Origin: Legionellaceae bacterium
GTDB lineage: Bacteria; Pseudomonadota; Gammaproteobacteria; Legionellales; Legionellaceae
Length of the DNA stretch: 54,027 nt
Assembly: GCA_011087865.1 (NCBI GenBank)
Contig: JAALKW010000003.1
Coordinates: forward strand, 21,758-75,784
Direction: 5' to 3'
Shown in pieces: positions 10,347 through 18,882 of the stretch. The translations under genes were made by a program, and so were the position numbers. Under the pieces are notes generated by a model. The model did not search any database. It was not told where the DNA came from and saw only the letters and a program-made list of their open reading frames with translations. The number at the start of each line of letters is the position of its first letter. The first letter of the stretch is position 1.

Positions 10347-11105
10347 ATGGCCAATCCTAAAAAAGTGCGTAAAGGATCTGCAGCTCAAAGACGAGCTGAT
10401 GCTAAGAAAAAAACTGCTGAACAAGTGACTACACCTAGTACGCAAACATTTAACGTCGTACCCGACCTATTCTCTATGGTAAACCATGTCACTTCCACTC
10501 TGTATGATCAGGTTTCAAGTGCATTTTACGCTTCTTATTTAGCGATGACTAAACAAGTGCAAGAGCAAACACCTACTGAACAAGTCCAAGAGCAAACACC
10601 TACTGAACAAGTGCAAGAGCAAGCACCTACTGAACAAGTGCAAGAGCAAGCACCTACTGAACAAGAACAAGCTGCTGCGACTAGAATTTCTTCTGCTACA
10701 CGCGGTTTTATTGTACGAAAAGCTGCTGAACAAGAACAAGCTGCTGCTGAGAGAGCTGCTACGCAGATTAATACAACTATACAGCATTACCTTGCGCGAC
10801 GGGCTGCTGAAAGAACTGCTGCATTTACAGCAGCAGCTGATGAGCTAGCCGGTGCTTTCGATGCTTTTGATTTTGATACAACAGCGCCTAGCAGCAATTC
10901 TTCTTTCTGCTTTGACTGTCTCGCAACTTTAACCTTAATGGGTGGCATTGCTACTGTGATTGCGGCGAGCATCATGAGCTTAGGCACCCCTATAATCATA
11001 GCAGGTGTTGTCGCTGCTGTTGTTAGTGCAATAGGATTATTTGCTAATCATCAAAATACCAGCGCTGCAATCGATATGACTACACCCGCTCCAAGCAATG
11101 CATAA
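10347..11105 (+). CDS. Repeat protein with IQ-like motifs and C-terminal membrane module
   Basis: Function unknown, 252 aa. GGAG lies seven bases before the ATG. Residues 1-22 are very basic (KKVRKGSAAQRRADAKKK). Residues 70-105 are four exact nine-residue units QVQEQ(T/A)PTE. Two EQEQAAA-containing units follow; the first holds ISSATRGFIVRK (about 114-125), which fits the IQ calmodulin-binding pattern except Ser for Gln, and the second INTTIQHYLARR is a weaker copy. Residues 187-233 form two hydrophobic segments headed by FCFDCLATLT. The same module heads the membrane part of the protein at 12678. An IQ-like motif plus repeats plus a membrane tail suggests a protein acting on host cells, but that is inference. 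Confidence 0.75.
   Translation: MANPKKVRKGSAAQRRADAKKKTAEQVTTPSTQTFNVVPDLFSMVNHVTSTLYDQVSSAFYASYLAMTKQVQEQTPTEQVQEQTPTEQVQEQAPTEQVQEQAPTEQEQAAATRISSATRGFIVRKAAEQEQAAAERAATQINTTIQHYLARRAAERTAAFTAAADELAGAFDAFDFDTTAPSSNSSFCFDCLATLTLMGGIATVIAASIMSLGTPIIIAGVVAAVVSAIGLFANHQNTSAAIDMTTPAPSNA
10554..10661 (+). repeat. Four 27-bp tandem repeats inside a gene
   Basis: Four copies of a 27-bp unit encode QVQEQTPTE, QVQEQTPTE, QVQEQAPTE and QVQEQAPTE. The copies differ only at single bases (caagtg/caagtc, aca/gca), so they arose or were homogenised recently. The unit length keeps the frame, which allows copy-number change without loss of the protein. Confidence 0.95.
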
Positions 11106-11120
11106 TATATCATATATTAT
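11102..11120. repeat. Perfect AT-only palindrome at the stop codon
   Basis: ATAATATAT and ATATATTAT flank a single C, a perfect 19-base palindrome overlapping the stop codon of the IQ-like protein gene. It could be a binding site or part of the gene end; no U-run follows. Confidence 0.5.
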
Positions 11121-11134
11121 CTAACTGATTGCTG

Positions 11135-11167
11135 CTTCGACGCATACCTATCTGGCATGCGTCGAAG
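11135..11167. terminator. Stem-loop between convergent genes
   Basis: CTTCGACGCAT (11135-11145) pairs perfectly with ATGCGTCGAAG (11157-11167) around an 11-base loop. It lies between the convergent repeat-protein gene and hemE. Neither side has a clear U-run, so it may stop transcription only weakly or act as a 3' end stabiliser for both. Confidence 0.5.
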
Positions 11168-11191
11168 TATCAACTGCTTATGATTAAACAA

Positions 11192-12253
11192 CTAAACAAG
11201 ACTTAATTCACGTACCGTATCAATCATCACCGCCAAGTGTTCAGGCGGCACATCAGGTGTAATACCATGACCTAAGTTAAAAATATGCCCAGGACCCGTA
11301 CCAAACTCACCTAACACCCGTTTGACTTCTCGACGAATACAATCAGGTGATGTTAATAATACGGTAGGATCTAAATTGCCTTGCAATGCAACACGCGCAC
11401 CCACTTCCGTGCGCGCACGACTTAAATCACACGTCCAGTCTAACCCTAATCCATCACATCCTGTATCAGCAAGGGTACTCAACCACTGCCCACCACCTTT
11501 GGTAAATAAAATAATCGGCATATCAGGATAAAGTGCTTTTAACCGCGTTGTAATAAGTCCCAAATAATCACACGAAAAGGCTTTAAAATATTCTGTCGGT
11601 AAAATGCCGCCCCACGTATCAAATACCATGAGCGCATTCACACCAGCTTTAACCTGTTCGCCTAAATAATCAATCACTGAATCCGTCAGTTTTTGTAATA
11701 AAAGATGCATTGCTTCCGGCTCTTCATATAAAAACTTTAGTACATGCTTAAAGGCTTTACTCCCGCCACCTTCTATCATATAACAAGCCAAGGTCCATGG
11801 ACTGCCTGAAAACCCAATCAGTGGTAAGTTTTTTGGCATCTCAGCACGAATTAAAGCCGCCGCTTCCATAACATAAGCTAAATCAGCCGATGCTTTTGGC
11901 ACGCGCAGCGCATCAACCGCTGCCACATCTCGAATAGGCCGCGCAAACTGTGGCCCTTCCCCTTCTTGAAACGATAATCCAAGCCCCATTGCATCTGGAA
12001 TGGTTAAAATATCAGAAAATAAAATGGCTGCATCCAAATCAAAACGCCTCAATGGCTGTAATGTCACTTCACATGCCAATTTGGGTGTTCTACATAGCGT
12101 CATAAAATCACCTGCTGTTTTACGAACCGCGAGATATTCTGGCAAATAACGTCCTGCTTGCCGCATCACCCAAACAGGCGTACGTGTAACAGGCTCACGC
12201 TTCAATGCACGTAAAAACAGTGACTGAGACAAAGATTCAGATAAATCATGCAT
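11192..12253 (-). CDS. hemE: Uroporphyrinogen decarboxylase
   Basis: HemE converts uroporphyrinogen III to coproporphyrinogen III in haem synthesis. The family signatures are [15 protein letters not shown] near residue 27 and [17 protein letters not shown] near 144; [10 protein letters not shown] marks the end. I place the start at the ATG at 12253 because a GAGAGG box lies eight bases upstream and the resulting 353 residues match the usual length. The frame is open further upstream to 12406, but that extension is hydrophobic, unlike the family, and overlaps folB antisense. Confidence 0.96.
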   Translation of the reverse strand: MHDLSESLSQSLFLRALKREPVTRTPVWVMRQAGRYLPEYLAVRKTAGDFMTLCRTPKLACEVTLQPLRRFDLDAAILFSDILTIPDAMGLGLSFQEGEGPQFARPIRDVAAVDALRVPKASADLAYVMEAAALIRAEMPKNLPLIGFSGSPWTLACYMIEGGGSKAFKHVLKFLYEEPEAMHLLLQKLTDSVIDYLGEQVKAGVNALMVFDTWGGILPTEYFKAFSCDYLGLITTRLKALYPDMPIILFTKGGGQWLSTLADTGCDGLGLDWTCDLSRARTEVGARVALQGNLDPTVLLTSPDCIRREVKRVLGEFGTGPGHIFNLGHGITPDVPPEHLAVMIDTVRELSLV

Positions 12254-12328
12254 ACGACAACCTCTCAAAAGATTTACTTTTAACCAAAGAGTCGTTATCT
12301 TACAGCAAATCAAATCAGAGATAAAAAA

Positions 12329-12697
12329 ATGGATTGTTTGCAGATTGAAGGCCTTCGCGTTGAAACCCATATTGGCATTCATGCATGGGAAAAAAAAATA
12401 AAACAAATCCTATTATTTGACATTGAAATCCCCCTTGATTTTGACAAAATAGCAGATAATATCGAGCAGACGATTGATTATGACGCACTATGCCAACATG
12501 TAACGACATTCGTCGAAACCCATGCTTTTAACTTGATTGAAACCGTTGCGCATGAAGTCATCGCATCTATTCAAAACACTTTCCATATTCAAGCACTGAC
12601 CCTTCGAGTTAGTAAGCCCCATGCCATTAGCAACGCTCAAAATATTAGTATACAAGTCAAAGAATATAGGATTTATCATGGAAAAAATAGAAGATGA
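12329..12697 (+). CDS. folB: Dihydroneopterin aldolase
   Basis: FolB cleaves 7,8-dihydroneopterin to 6-hydroxymethyl-dihydropterin in folate synthesis. The 122 residues carry the expected start ([19 protein letters not shown]), DYDALCQHV near 51 and [10 protein letters not shown] near 70 with the conserved Glu, and the KP-A-N-I-IQVKE strand near the end. It is transcribed divergently from hemE, 75 bases away, and overlaps the next gene by 20 bases. Confidence 0.93.
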   Translation: MDCLQIEGLRVETHIGIHAWEKKIKQILLFDIEIPLDFDKIADNIEQTIDYDALCQHVTTFVETHAFNLIETVAHEVIASIQNTFHIQALTLRVSKPHAISNAQNISIQVKEYRIYHGKNRR

Positions 12698-13088
12698 TAA
12701 TCATCTTAATTTATTCGTTTACTCTGATGAAGAGCCTGAATCATCAGGTGTTGAGTCAGATACTGAATCAGTCACTGCCTCAGATACTGACTCAGATACT
12801 GAATCAGATGCTCAATTGAATATTGCAGCAATCACCCCTTCTTTTTATCTTGATTGTCTCGCGGGTTTAACGGTCGCTGTAGGAGGCGGGCTCTGCTGGG
12901 CTGCGATGGCAACACTCATACATCCTTTTTTTATGACCGTTGGACTCGGACTTTCCGGTATTGGAGCACTTGGGTATATCATCAATCACGGACTATTCAC
13001 AACCCTATCCTCTGCTGCATCGTCATGGATATCTAAGTCTGAAGATGGGTATGAGAGCGATGATGCTAATCTCGAGTTCACAGGATGA
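12678..13088 (+). CDS. Small acidic protein with hydrophobic module
   Basis: Unknown function, 136 aa. The ATG at 12678 has AGGA seven bases upstream and is preferred over an upstream in-frame ATG that lies deep inside folB. Residues 14-46 are very acidic and serine/threonine-rich with SDTES/SDTDS repeats. Residues 54-105 are a hydrophobic pair of segments opening FYLDCLAGLT, matching FCFDCLATLT of the protein at 10347 in position, Gly pattern and a shared INH/ANH end. The C-terminus is acidic again. The last 103 bases run antisense to the 3' end of the P-type ATPase gene. Membrane insertion is likely; the role is not known. Confidence 0.72.
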   Translation: MEKIEDDNHLNLFVYSDEEPESSGVESDTESVTASDTDSDTESDAQLNIAAITPSFYLDCLAGLTVAVGGGLCWAAMATLIHPFFMTVGLGLSGIGALGYIINHGLFTTLSSAASSWISKSEDGYESDDANLEFTG

Positions 13089-15340
13089 GGGGGGGTAACC
13101 ACCTCTGAAGCAGTCGCTGTATTTGTACTCGATGACGTGACAGCAGGCTCATTTTGATTCTGTGTATCGCCTTCCAGCTTAAATCGATATACATTGGCAA
13201 AAATTAAAAGCGTTTGCAATATCATTAAACCTGCGCCCACAGCAGGATTTAATGCAATGCCCGCCCCTAATAATAATCCTGCGGGTGCAAGCATTGCGAG
13301 TGCATTATAAACAAAGCTAAACCATACATTTTGACTTATATTTGAGCTTGTTTTTCGGGCCGTTTCAAATAACTGCAATACCGGCAACAGTGACTCTGTT
13401 CTCAGCACTGCAGACGCGCCTTGCTGCACTCCCTCATGCCCTGCATCATGCTGAACCACTAACCCAAAATGACTTTTTGCAATCACACTGGCATCATTGA
13501 CAGAGTCACCTACCATCGCCACCTGATGCCCTCTTCTTTTAAGGGTTTTGAGACGTGCCAATTTTGATTGTCTACCTGTTGTTTTACAATTCGAGAAAAT
13601 ATGATCTTCTGGAATGCCTAAAATACTTGCATATTGACTCGCTAAATTTCTATCCGACCCTGTACACAAATAAACGCTTTTACCGGCGGTTTGTAGTGCA
13701 TCAATCACCTGAGACGCACCTGGACGAATATCATCTTGTAAAATAAGGTGTCCATGAAGCACACCATTTTTAGATAAATAAATCACTGTTTCACGAGGAT
13801 TGCTTCGAATCTTATCTAATCCTGGTACCCCTGCCATCATACGACGATTACCCAACACATATTCATCACCGCCAAATGACACTTTAATGCCTTGATGCGT
13901 TGTTTTCTTAACCCGACAAGCCCCTTCAACCGCCGGCAAATTTAAATCACTAGCAGCCGCTTTGATTGCACGTGCAACCCAATGATCTTGATCTTGCTCT
14001 AAATGTGCCATTAAGGCAATCAAGTCTTGCTTGCTATCCGCATTTAATATTTCTGGCGTCCCACGTGTTAAAGTGCCATTCAAATCAAACATCACACAAT
14101 CAATATTATCTGCAGCCTCAAGATCTTCTGGTTTCCGAAAAATAATGCCGTCTTGTTCTATTTTCTTAATACCAACGTGTGTCACAAGAGGCGCAATCAG
14201 CCCTAAAGTACATGGACATGCCGCAACTAAAACGCCCACGGTACATTGAAGTGCCAGCACAAACGAAGCAAAATAAAAACCAACAAACACCCCGGAAATA
14301 ACCGCAATACTCACTACCAAAGGCACAAAGTACTGTAACCAATAAGCCACCCCTTGCGGCTTTTTTTTCTCTAAAGCACGATTTAATTTAGCTTCAAGAA
14401 TCGCCCTATCTTCAGAGGCTAAAAACGAATCATTTGCCGATTTTTTAACACGAAATATAAGTGGCTCTGCCCCTGAAATGGCATCAATTTTTGTTCCAGC
14501 AAGATATGTCTTACCAAGCTCAAGTGTTTTTGACTGGTACGATCCCGTTTGATATAAACTAGAAATCATCCCACCGCCCTGTTCAAACACACCATCTACC
14601 GGCAAACGATCGCCAAGCGATAAGCGCAATCTCATACCCGGTTGAACAGCATCTCGAGCAATCCTATTGCCATTGAGTAATCTTAATGTTTCAGGTACTT
14701 CGTCCTGAAAACGGCCCACGCTCAGTAAGTTTGCTTTAAAAAAATCTGAAATGGCAATCCCTACATGACGAAATCCAAAAATTAAAAGACCTGCTTCAAA
14801 CATCATAGGCAAAGCGGGTATGAAAAGCGCGCCTAAAGACACCCCAACAATAACAGCTGTGCTGATTGAAAAAAGGGTATCCATACTCCAAACACCCTGC
14901 CAAAGCCCATAATAAGCACGGCGATAAAAAGACCACCCCAAACCCAGGGTTAAACCTGCACTTAAAAAAGCCAGTACAGCCGTTAAAATAAAAGGAATCC
15001 CCGTAAAAAAAACAGGTAATAATAATAAAAAAAAGCCGGCGCTAAGCCCCATGCTCCCTAAAACAGCATGAGATAAATCCGTTGTTTTTGTTACTTCACC
15101 ATCGACCGTTGTATTATCAAAGCCTATACCTCTCAAAGCTGAAAAGACTAAGTCATCAATTTCATGTGCTTCAAGCTGCCGAAATACCTCATTATCGATT
15201 AATTCAATGATTAATTTTTTTTCGGGTACATCTATCTCATATTGACAGGTTTTAAAGGGCGTATTTTTTATGACGTTTTCTACGATTGCCCTACAACACT
15301 CGCCTTGAATATCAGGCACATGATAGCTATGAATTGACAT
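12986..15340 (-). CDS. P1B-type ATPase-like protein with altered catalytic motifs
   Basis: A 784-residue protein with the fold order of copper/heavy-metal pumps: an HMA-like N-terminus (about 1-80, adjacent GECC instead of CxxC), about eight membrane segments, and the metal-site motif AACPCTLG with CPC at 375-377. Nearly all ATPase signatures deviate: TGE is TGS (265-267), DKTGT is DLNGT (Asp 419), the Glu-His-Pro nucleotide motif is DHW (452-454), TGD is TGS (560-562) and GDGxND is GDSVND (611-616). The reading frame is intact, so it is not an obvious pseudogene. It could be a catalytically dead sensor or a divergent pump. The last 60 residues are a polar Ser/Thr tail overlapping the plus-strand gene at 12678. 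Confidence 0.88.
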   Translation of the reverse strand: MSIHSYHVPDIQGECCRAIVENVIKNTPFKTCQYEIDVPEKKLIIELIDNEVFRQLEAHEIDDLVFSALRGIGFDNTTVDGEVTKTTDLSHAVLGSMGLSAGFFLLLLPVFFTGIPFILTAVLAFLSAGLTLGLGWSFYRRAYYGLWQGVWSMDTLFSISTAVIVGVSLGALFIPALPMMFEAGLLIFGFRHVGIAISDFFKANLLSVGRFQDEVPETLRLLNGNRIARDAVQPGMRLRLSLGDRLPVDGVFEQGGGMISSLYQTGSYQSKTLELGKTYLAGTKIDAISGAEPLIFRVKKSANDSFLASEDRAILEAKLNRALEKKKPQGVAYWLQYFVPLVVSIAVISGVFVGFYFASFVLALQCTVGVLVAACPCTLGLIAPLVTHVGIKKIEQDGIIFRKPEDLEAADNIDCVMFDLNGTLTRGTPEILNADSKQDLIALMAHLEQDQDHWVARAIKAAASDLNLPAVEGACRVKKTTHQGIKVSFGGDEYVLGNRRMMAGVPGLDKIRSNPRETVIYLSKNGVLHGHLILQDDIRPGASQVIDALQTAGKSVYLCTGSDRNLASQYASILGIPEDHIFSNCKTTGRQSKLARLKTLKRRGHQVAMVGDSVNDASVIAKSHFGLVVQHDAGHEGVQQGASAVLRTESLLPVLQLFETARKTSSNISQNVWFSFVYNALAMLAPAGLLLGAGIALNPAVGAGLMILQTLLIFANVYRFKLEGDTQNQNEPAVTSSSTNTATASEVVTPPHPVNSRLASSLSYPSSDLDIHDDAAEDRVVNSP

Positions 15341-15358
15341 CTAAAAATGCTCTACAAC

Positions 15359-15988
15359 TTATGCATCCATTCTTCGAATAATGCCAGATATATGTTCACT
15401 TTTTACAATATCGGCTTGTGTTTTTTCTGCAACTTGACGGGAAACAAAAGGCCCCAAGACCACACGATGCCAAACGCCCCCCGATTGTGAGGCGGTTTTA
15501 ATCCGAGCATCAAAACCACGCATAATTAAATTTGCTTTGAGTTGCTCTGCGTCTTCTTGTCGCTGAAACGAGGCTAACTGCACAAGATAAGTATATTTTG
15601 ATCCGGGCGCTTCTGTCCGTACTGCTGTCTCAGAAACTATTTTTTCAGACACTGCTGTCTGAGGAGCAGCTTTCTCAGGGACAGCTTTCTCAGGGGACGG
15701 CTTTATTTTTGCAACCGTTTTTTCTTGTGTTAATAAAGTATAAAACTCAAATTTAGGCTTAGGCAGCGTGACTGTATTCATGGTTGTCGCGTTCATCGCC
15801 GGCGGCGTTACCAGTGCTTTGGGTTCAAACAATGCTTTGAGTGCCATCGGCGAATAAAAACAAGCCAAGACATACCCACCCAAAAAAGCAAGCATCGCCC
15901 CCATTAAAAAACGTTTATTTGATGCACGCCGAGGCATCGCACCGGGTGTGCGCTTCATATTACTTTTTTTATTTGGGTAATTAGCCAT
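15359..15988 (-). CDS. SPOR-domain inner-membrane protein (FtsN-like)
   Basis: 209 aa. A basic cytoplasmic start is followed by one membrane helix (about 26-46: FLMGAMLAFLGGYVLACFY), a Lys/Pro/Ala/Glu periplasmic linker with KAVPEKAAPQTAV-like repeats, and a C-terminal SPOR domain (about 133-205: YLVQLASFQRQEDAEQLK, then VVLGPFVSRQVAEK). SPOR domains bind denuded septal peptidoglycan, and FtsN-type proteins of this design activate cell division. The ATG at 15988 overlaps the argS TGA (TGATG arrangement); a GTG one codon upstream is an alternative. argS followed by an SPOR protein is the usual order in gammaproteobacteria. Confidence 0.85.
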   Translation of the reverse strand: MANYPNKKSNMKRTPGAMPRRASNKRFLMGAMLAFLGGYVLACFYSPMALKALFEPKALVTPPAMNATTMNTVTLPKPKFEFYTLLTQEKTVAKIKPSPEKAVPEKAAPQTAVSEKIVSETAVRTEAPGSKYTYLVQLASFQRQEDAEQLKANLIMRGFDARIKTASQSGGVWHRVVLGPFVSRQVAEKTQADIVKSEHISGIIRRMDA

Positions 15989-17751
15989 CACATACTCTCA
16001 GGGGCCGACACACCAAGCAGTTGCAAACCATTCCGTAACACATCGCGTACTGCAAACACCAAAGTTAATCGCGAACACCGGAGCGCTTCCTGCTCACACA
16101 GTAATGATATAGCATTATAGTAGGCATGTAGCGCATTCGCCAGTTCTCGAAGATAATAAGCAATTTGGTGGGGTTCACAAGCTTTTGCTGCCAGCGTAAT
16201 CACATCGGGATAACGCTCAAGCTGTGTCATCAAAGCGACTTCATGCGTATCTGTTAGTAATGCTGCATGCTGCAATCCTGTTTGCTTATCCCAAGTCATG
16301 CCCCGCGTTTCAAGCTGTTTGAATACACTGCTAATGCGAGCATGTGCATATTGAATATAATACACTGGATTATCTCGAGACTCAGTTTTTGCTAAATCCA
16401 AATCAAAATCCATATGTTGCTCAGGCTTTCGCATCACATAAAAAAAGCGTGCCGCATCATTACCCACTTCTTCTCTTAACTCACGTAAAGTTACAAAAGA
16501 TCCACTTCGTGTTGACATTTGAACCCGTGTGCCTCTGCGATATAGAATTGCAAATTGTACCATGAATACGCGCAATGCTTCTTCATCGTGTCCTAGTGCC
16601 GTTACGGCCGCTTTCAGTCTCGGAATATAGCCATGATGATCAGCACCAAATAAGTCCATCACCACATCAAATCCACGCGCATATTTATCCCAATGATATG
16701 CAACATCTGATGCAAAATAGGTGGGCTGGCCATTTGCCCGGACCAACACCCTATCTTTCTCATCACCAAAATCTGTCGCACGAAACCAAATCGCACCTTC
16801 CGCTTCAAAGGTATACCCAGCTTTTGCAAGGGCTTCAATGCCTTGCTTAATCGCCCCTGAGTCCAATAAACTACGCTCAGAAAACCAAGTGTTATATTCA
16901 ACACCAAATTCCGCTAAATCGTTTTTAATATCTGACAACACAAAATTTAATGCGCTTTGATGAAACAAAGCAAAACCATCCTCACTAATTAATTGCTTTG
17001 CTGTATGAATTAAAGCATCGATATATTGCTCTTTATCGCCGCCATCAGGTGCATCTTTCGGTAAGTCTTTTGTGATTAAATCCCATGCATGTACATATTG
17101 ATGCTTATCTTTTGCATAAAGCATCTTAGCGATTGTATTCACATAATCGCCTTGATAACCATTGGCTGGAAATGTAATCGACTCTCCCGCACAAGATAAA
17201 TAACGCAACCAAACACTCACGGCTAAAATATCCATTTGCCGACCAGCGTCATTGACATAATATTCTCGTGTCACAGCATATCCTGCTTTCTCGAGCAAAT
17301 TTGCAAGGCTTGCACCAAATGCTGCACCTCGTCCATGACCAACGTGCAGTGGCCCTGTTGGATTGGCCGATACATATTCTAATAGAACGCGTTGCCCGGC
17401 CCCAAACGTACTGTTGCCATAATCAAGGCCTTCATGAAATACACGCTCTAAAATAAAAGAGGCCCGAGATGCATTATTCATAAAAAAATTAATAAAACCA
17501 GGTGCGGCAACTTCAGCGCGCTTTAATAATTCATGTTCTGGCAACGCTTCAATTATTTTTTCAGCAAGCAGCATAGGGGATAAACGCGCAGGTTTTGCAA
17601 GCATTAAAGCCAAGTTACTGGCAAAGTCACCATGCTTTTTATCTTTTGCTAAATCAACTTTAATCACGGCCTGAGTTGCATCAGGTATAACGCCTGATGC
17701 TTTTAAATGATTAAAAGCCTGCTCCAAAAGTTGCTCAATAATTAATTTCAT
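15988..17751 (-). CDS. argS: Arginyl-tRNA synthetase
   Basis: Class I synthetase that charges tRNA-Arg. The HIGH-type motif is in [15 protein letters not shown] near residue 130 and the degenerate KMSKS region is [13 protein letters not shown] near 380, as usual for ArgRS. The C-terminal DALR anticodon-binding domain follows. I choose the ATG at 17751 ([13 protein letters not shown]), which gives 587 residues, close to the 577 of E. coli; the open frame reaches 17820 but the extra 23 residues are basic and not family-like. It is divergent from the rhodanese gene. Confidence 0.96.
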   Translation of the reverse strand: MKLIIEQLLEQAFNHLKASGVIPDATQAVIKVDLAKDKKHGDFASNLALMLAKPARLSPMLLAEKIIEALPEHELLKRAEVAAPGFINFFMNNASRASFILERVFHEGLDYGNSTFGAGQRVLLEYVSANPTGPLHVGHGRGAAFGASLANLLEKAGYAVTREYYVNDAGRQMDILAVSVWLRYLSCAGESITFPANGYQGDYVNTIAKMLYAKDKHQYVHAWDLITKDLPKDAPDGGDKEQYIDALIHTAKQLISEDGFALFHQSALNFVLSDIKNDLAEFGVEYNTWFSERSLLDSGAIKQGIEALAKAGYTFEAEGAIWFRATDFGDEKDRVLVRANGQPTYFASDVAYHWDKYARGFDVVMDLFGADHHGYIPRLKAAVTALGHDEEALRVFMVQFAILYRRGTRVQMSTRSGSFVTLRELREEVGNDAARFFYVMRKPEQHMDFDLDLAKTESRDNPVYYIQYAHARISSVFKQLETRGMTWDKQTGLQHAALLTDTHEVALMTQLERYPDVITLAAKACEPHQIAYYLRELANALHAYYNAISLLCEQEALRCSRLTLVFAVRDVLRNGLQLLGVSAPESM

Positions 17752-17838
17752 AAATTTACGTCTTGATCTCAAAAACGATATTATGCGCTTTTTCGCAACG
17801 ACTTTAAAGCCATATGACACTTGCCTTCTGGATTAAAT

Positions 17839-17855
17839 CTCGGGATAATCCCGAG
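17839..17855. promoter_or_regulatory. Perfect 17-base palindrome in a divergent promoter region
   Basis: CTCGGGAT and ATCCCGAG flank a single A, between the divergent argS and rhodanese-secB-gpsA genes. It could be an operator, a hairpin in a leader, or half of a dispersed repeat (ATCCCGAG also occurs at 1321-1328). No regulator is assigned. Confidence 0.5.
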
Positions 17856-17900
17856 GCTTAGTCTCACTTGCATTTAATTTACTTAATTTAGGTACGCTTT

Positions 17901-18377
17901 ATGGGAAACCAATTACTCACTTTTGTAGCTCATCACTGGTCTTTGTGGCTTGCCTTTTTTGCTGTTCTTGCGCTCATGCTACTCAATGAACGTATCTTAC
18001 AAAAGCAAGGCCCTAAAAATCTTTCTGCCAATGCCGCTGTCAACGCAATCAATCATGACAAGGCTGTTATGATTGATATGCGCGACATCGAAACTTTCCG
18101 TCAAAGTCATATTGTCAATGCAAAAAATATACCGAATGCCAATATGGACCAAATCGATAAGCTCGAAAAATATAAAACAAAACCATTTATATTAATCTGT
18201 GCGCGTGGTTTGCAATCTTCTGCCCTAGCCGTTAAATTACGAAAACAAGGCTTCACAGAGGTTATGGTCCTAACGGGTGGTATTACAGCTTGGAAAGCTG
18301 CCAACCTGCCTTTAGTCAAAGGTAAAAAAGAAACAAAAAAAGCATTAAAAAATAAACTTAAAAAACAGGATAAATAA
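17901..18377 (+). CDS. Membrane-anchored rhodanese-like protein (YibN type)
   Basis: 158 aa. One N-terminal membrane helix (about 13-30) is followed by a rhodanese domain with the catalytic Cys in LICARGLQS near residue 98 and the domain end [12 protein letters not shown]. The tail is Lys-rich. Such proteins move sulfane sulfur or act as membrane scaffolds; the exact role of YibN-type proteins is not settled by sequence. It heads a plus-strand run with secB (5-base gap) and gpsA, as in many gammaproteobacteria, though grxC, often second, is missing here. Confidence 0.9.
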   Translation: MGNQLLTFVAHHWSLWLAFFAVLALMLLNERILQKQGPKNLSANAAVNAINHDKAVMIDMRDIETFRQSHIVNAKNIPNANMDQIDKLEKYKTKPFILICARGLQSSALAVKLRKQGFTEVMVLTGGITAWKAANLPLVKGKKETKKALKNKLKKQDK

Positions 18378-18382
18378 ATACC

Positions 18383-18859
18383 ATGGATAAGCAGCAAGAA
18401 GAAACCTCGGCAAACGAAACACAATTTGTTATTCAGCGTGTCTATGTCAAAAACTTATCGTTTGAGACAACCAATACACCTCAAATTTTCCAAGAAGAAT
18501 GGACGCCGGATTTAACGCGTGATTTAAACACCGCGCACAATAAACTCGATGATAGCGGTGCATTTGAAGTAATTCTAACCGTCACAGCAACGGTTAAAAA
18601 TAAAGACACCACCGCTTTTTTAATCGAAGTACAACAAGCCGGTATTTTTACAATCACAGGCACTGAAGACGCACAACTGGATCACCTATTAGGAAGCTTT
18701 TGCCCAAGTCTTTTATTTCCTTATGCACGAGAAGCGATATCAACCGAAGTGGTCCGTGGTAGCTTCCCCCAACTCGTACTCGCCCCAATTAATTTTGATG
18801 CCATTTACATGCAGCAACAACAAGAAGCTGCGGGTGAAAACAAAGAGACAACTCACTGA
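18383..18859 (+). CDS. secB: Protein-export chaperone SecB
   Basis: SecB holds precursor proteins unfolded and hands them to SecA. The 158 residues show the family core: [14 protein letters not shown] near residue 15, an acidic SecA-contact region, [17 protein letters not shown] near 104 and [17 protein letters not shown] near 128. Cytosolic homotetramer by family. AGGA lies about 12 bases upstream of the ATG. It is 23 bases from gpsA and probably co-transcribed with it. Confidence 0.97.
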   Translation: MDKQQEETSANETQFVIQRVYVKNLSFETTNTPQIFQEEWTPDLTRDLNTAHNKLDDSGAFEVILTVTATVKNKDTTAFLIEVQQAGIFTITGTEDAQLDHLLGSFCPSLLFPYAREAISTEVVRGSFPQLVLAPINFDAIYMQQQQEAAGENKETTH

Positions 18860-18882
18860 ATATAAATCACTGATGATTAAAA

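Noticed and set aside
10554-10661. Possible CRISPR-like array
   Set aside because: Units are contiguous with no spacers and encode an in-frame repeat of a protein.
12254-12406. N-terminal extension of hemE
   Set aside because: The extra residues are hydrophobic and unlike the family, overlap folB antisense, and a GAGAGG box marks the internal ATG at 12253.
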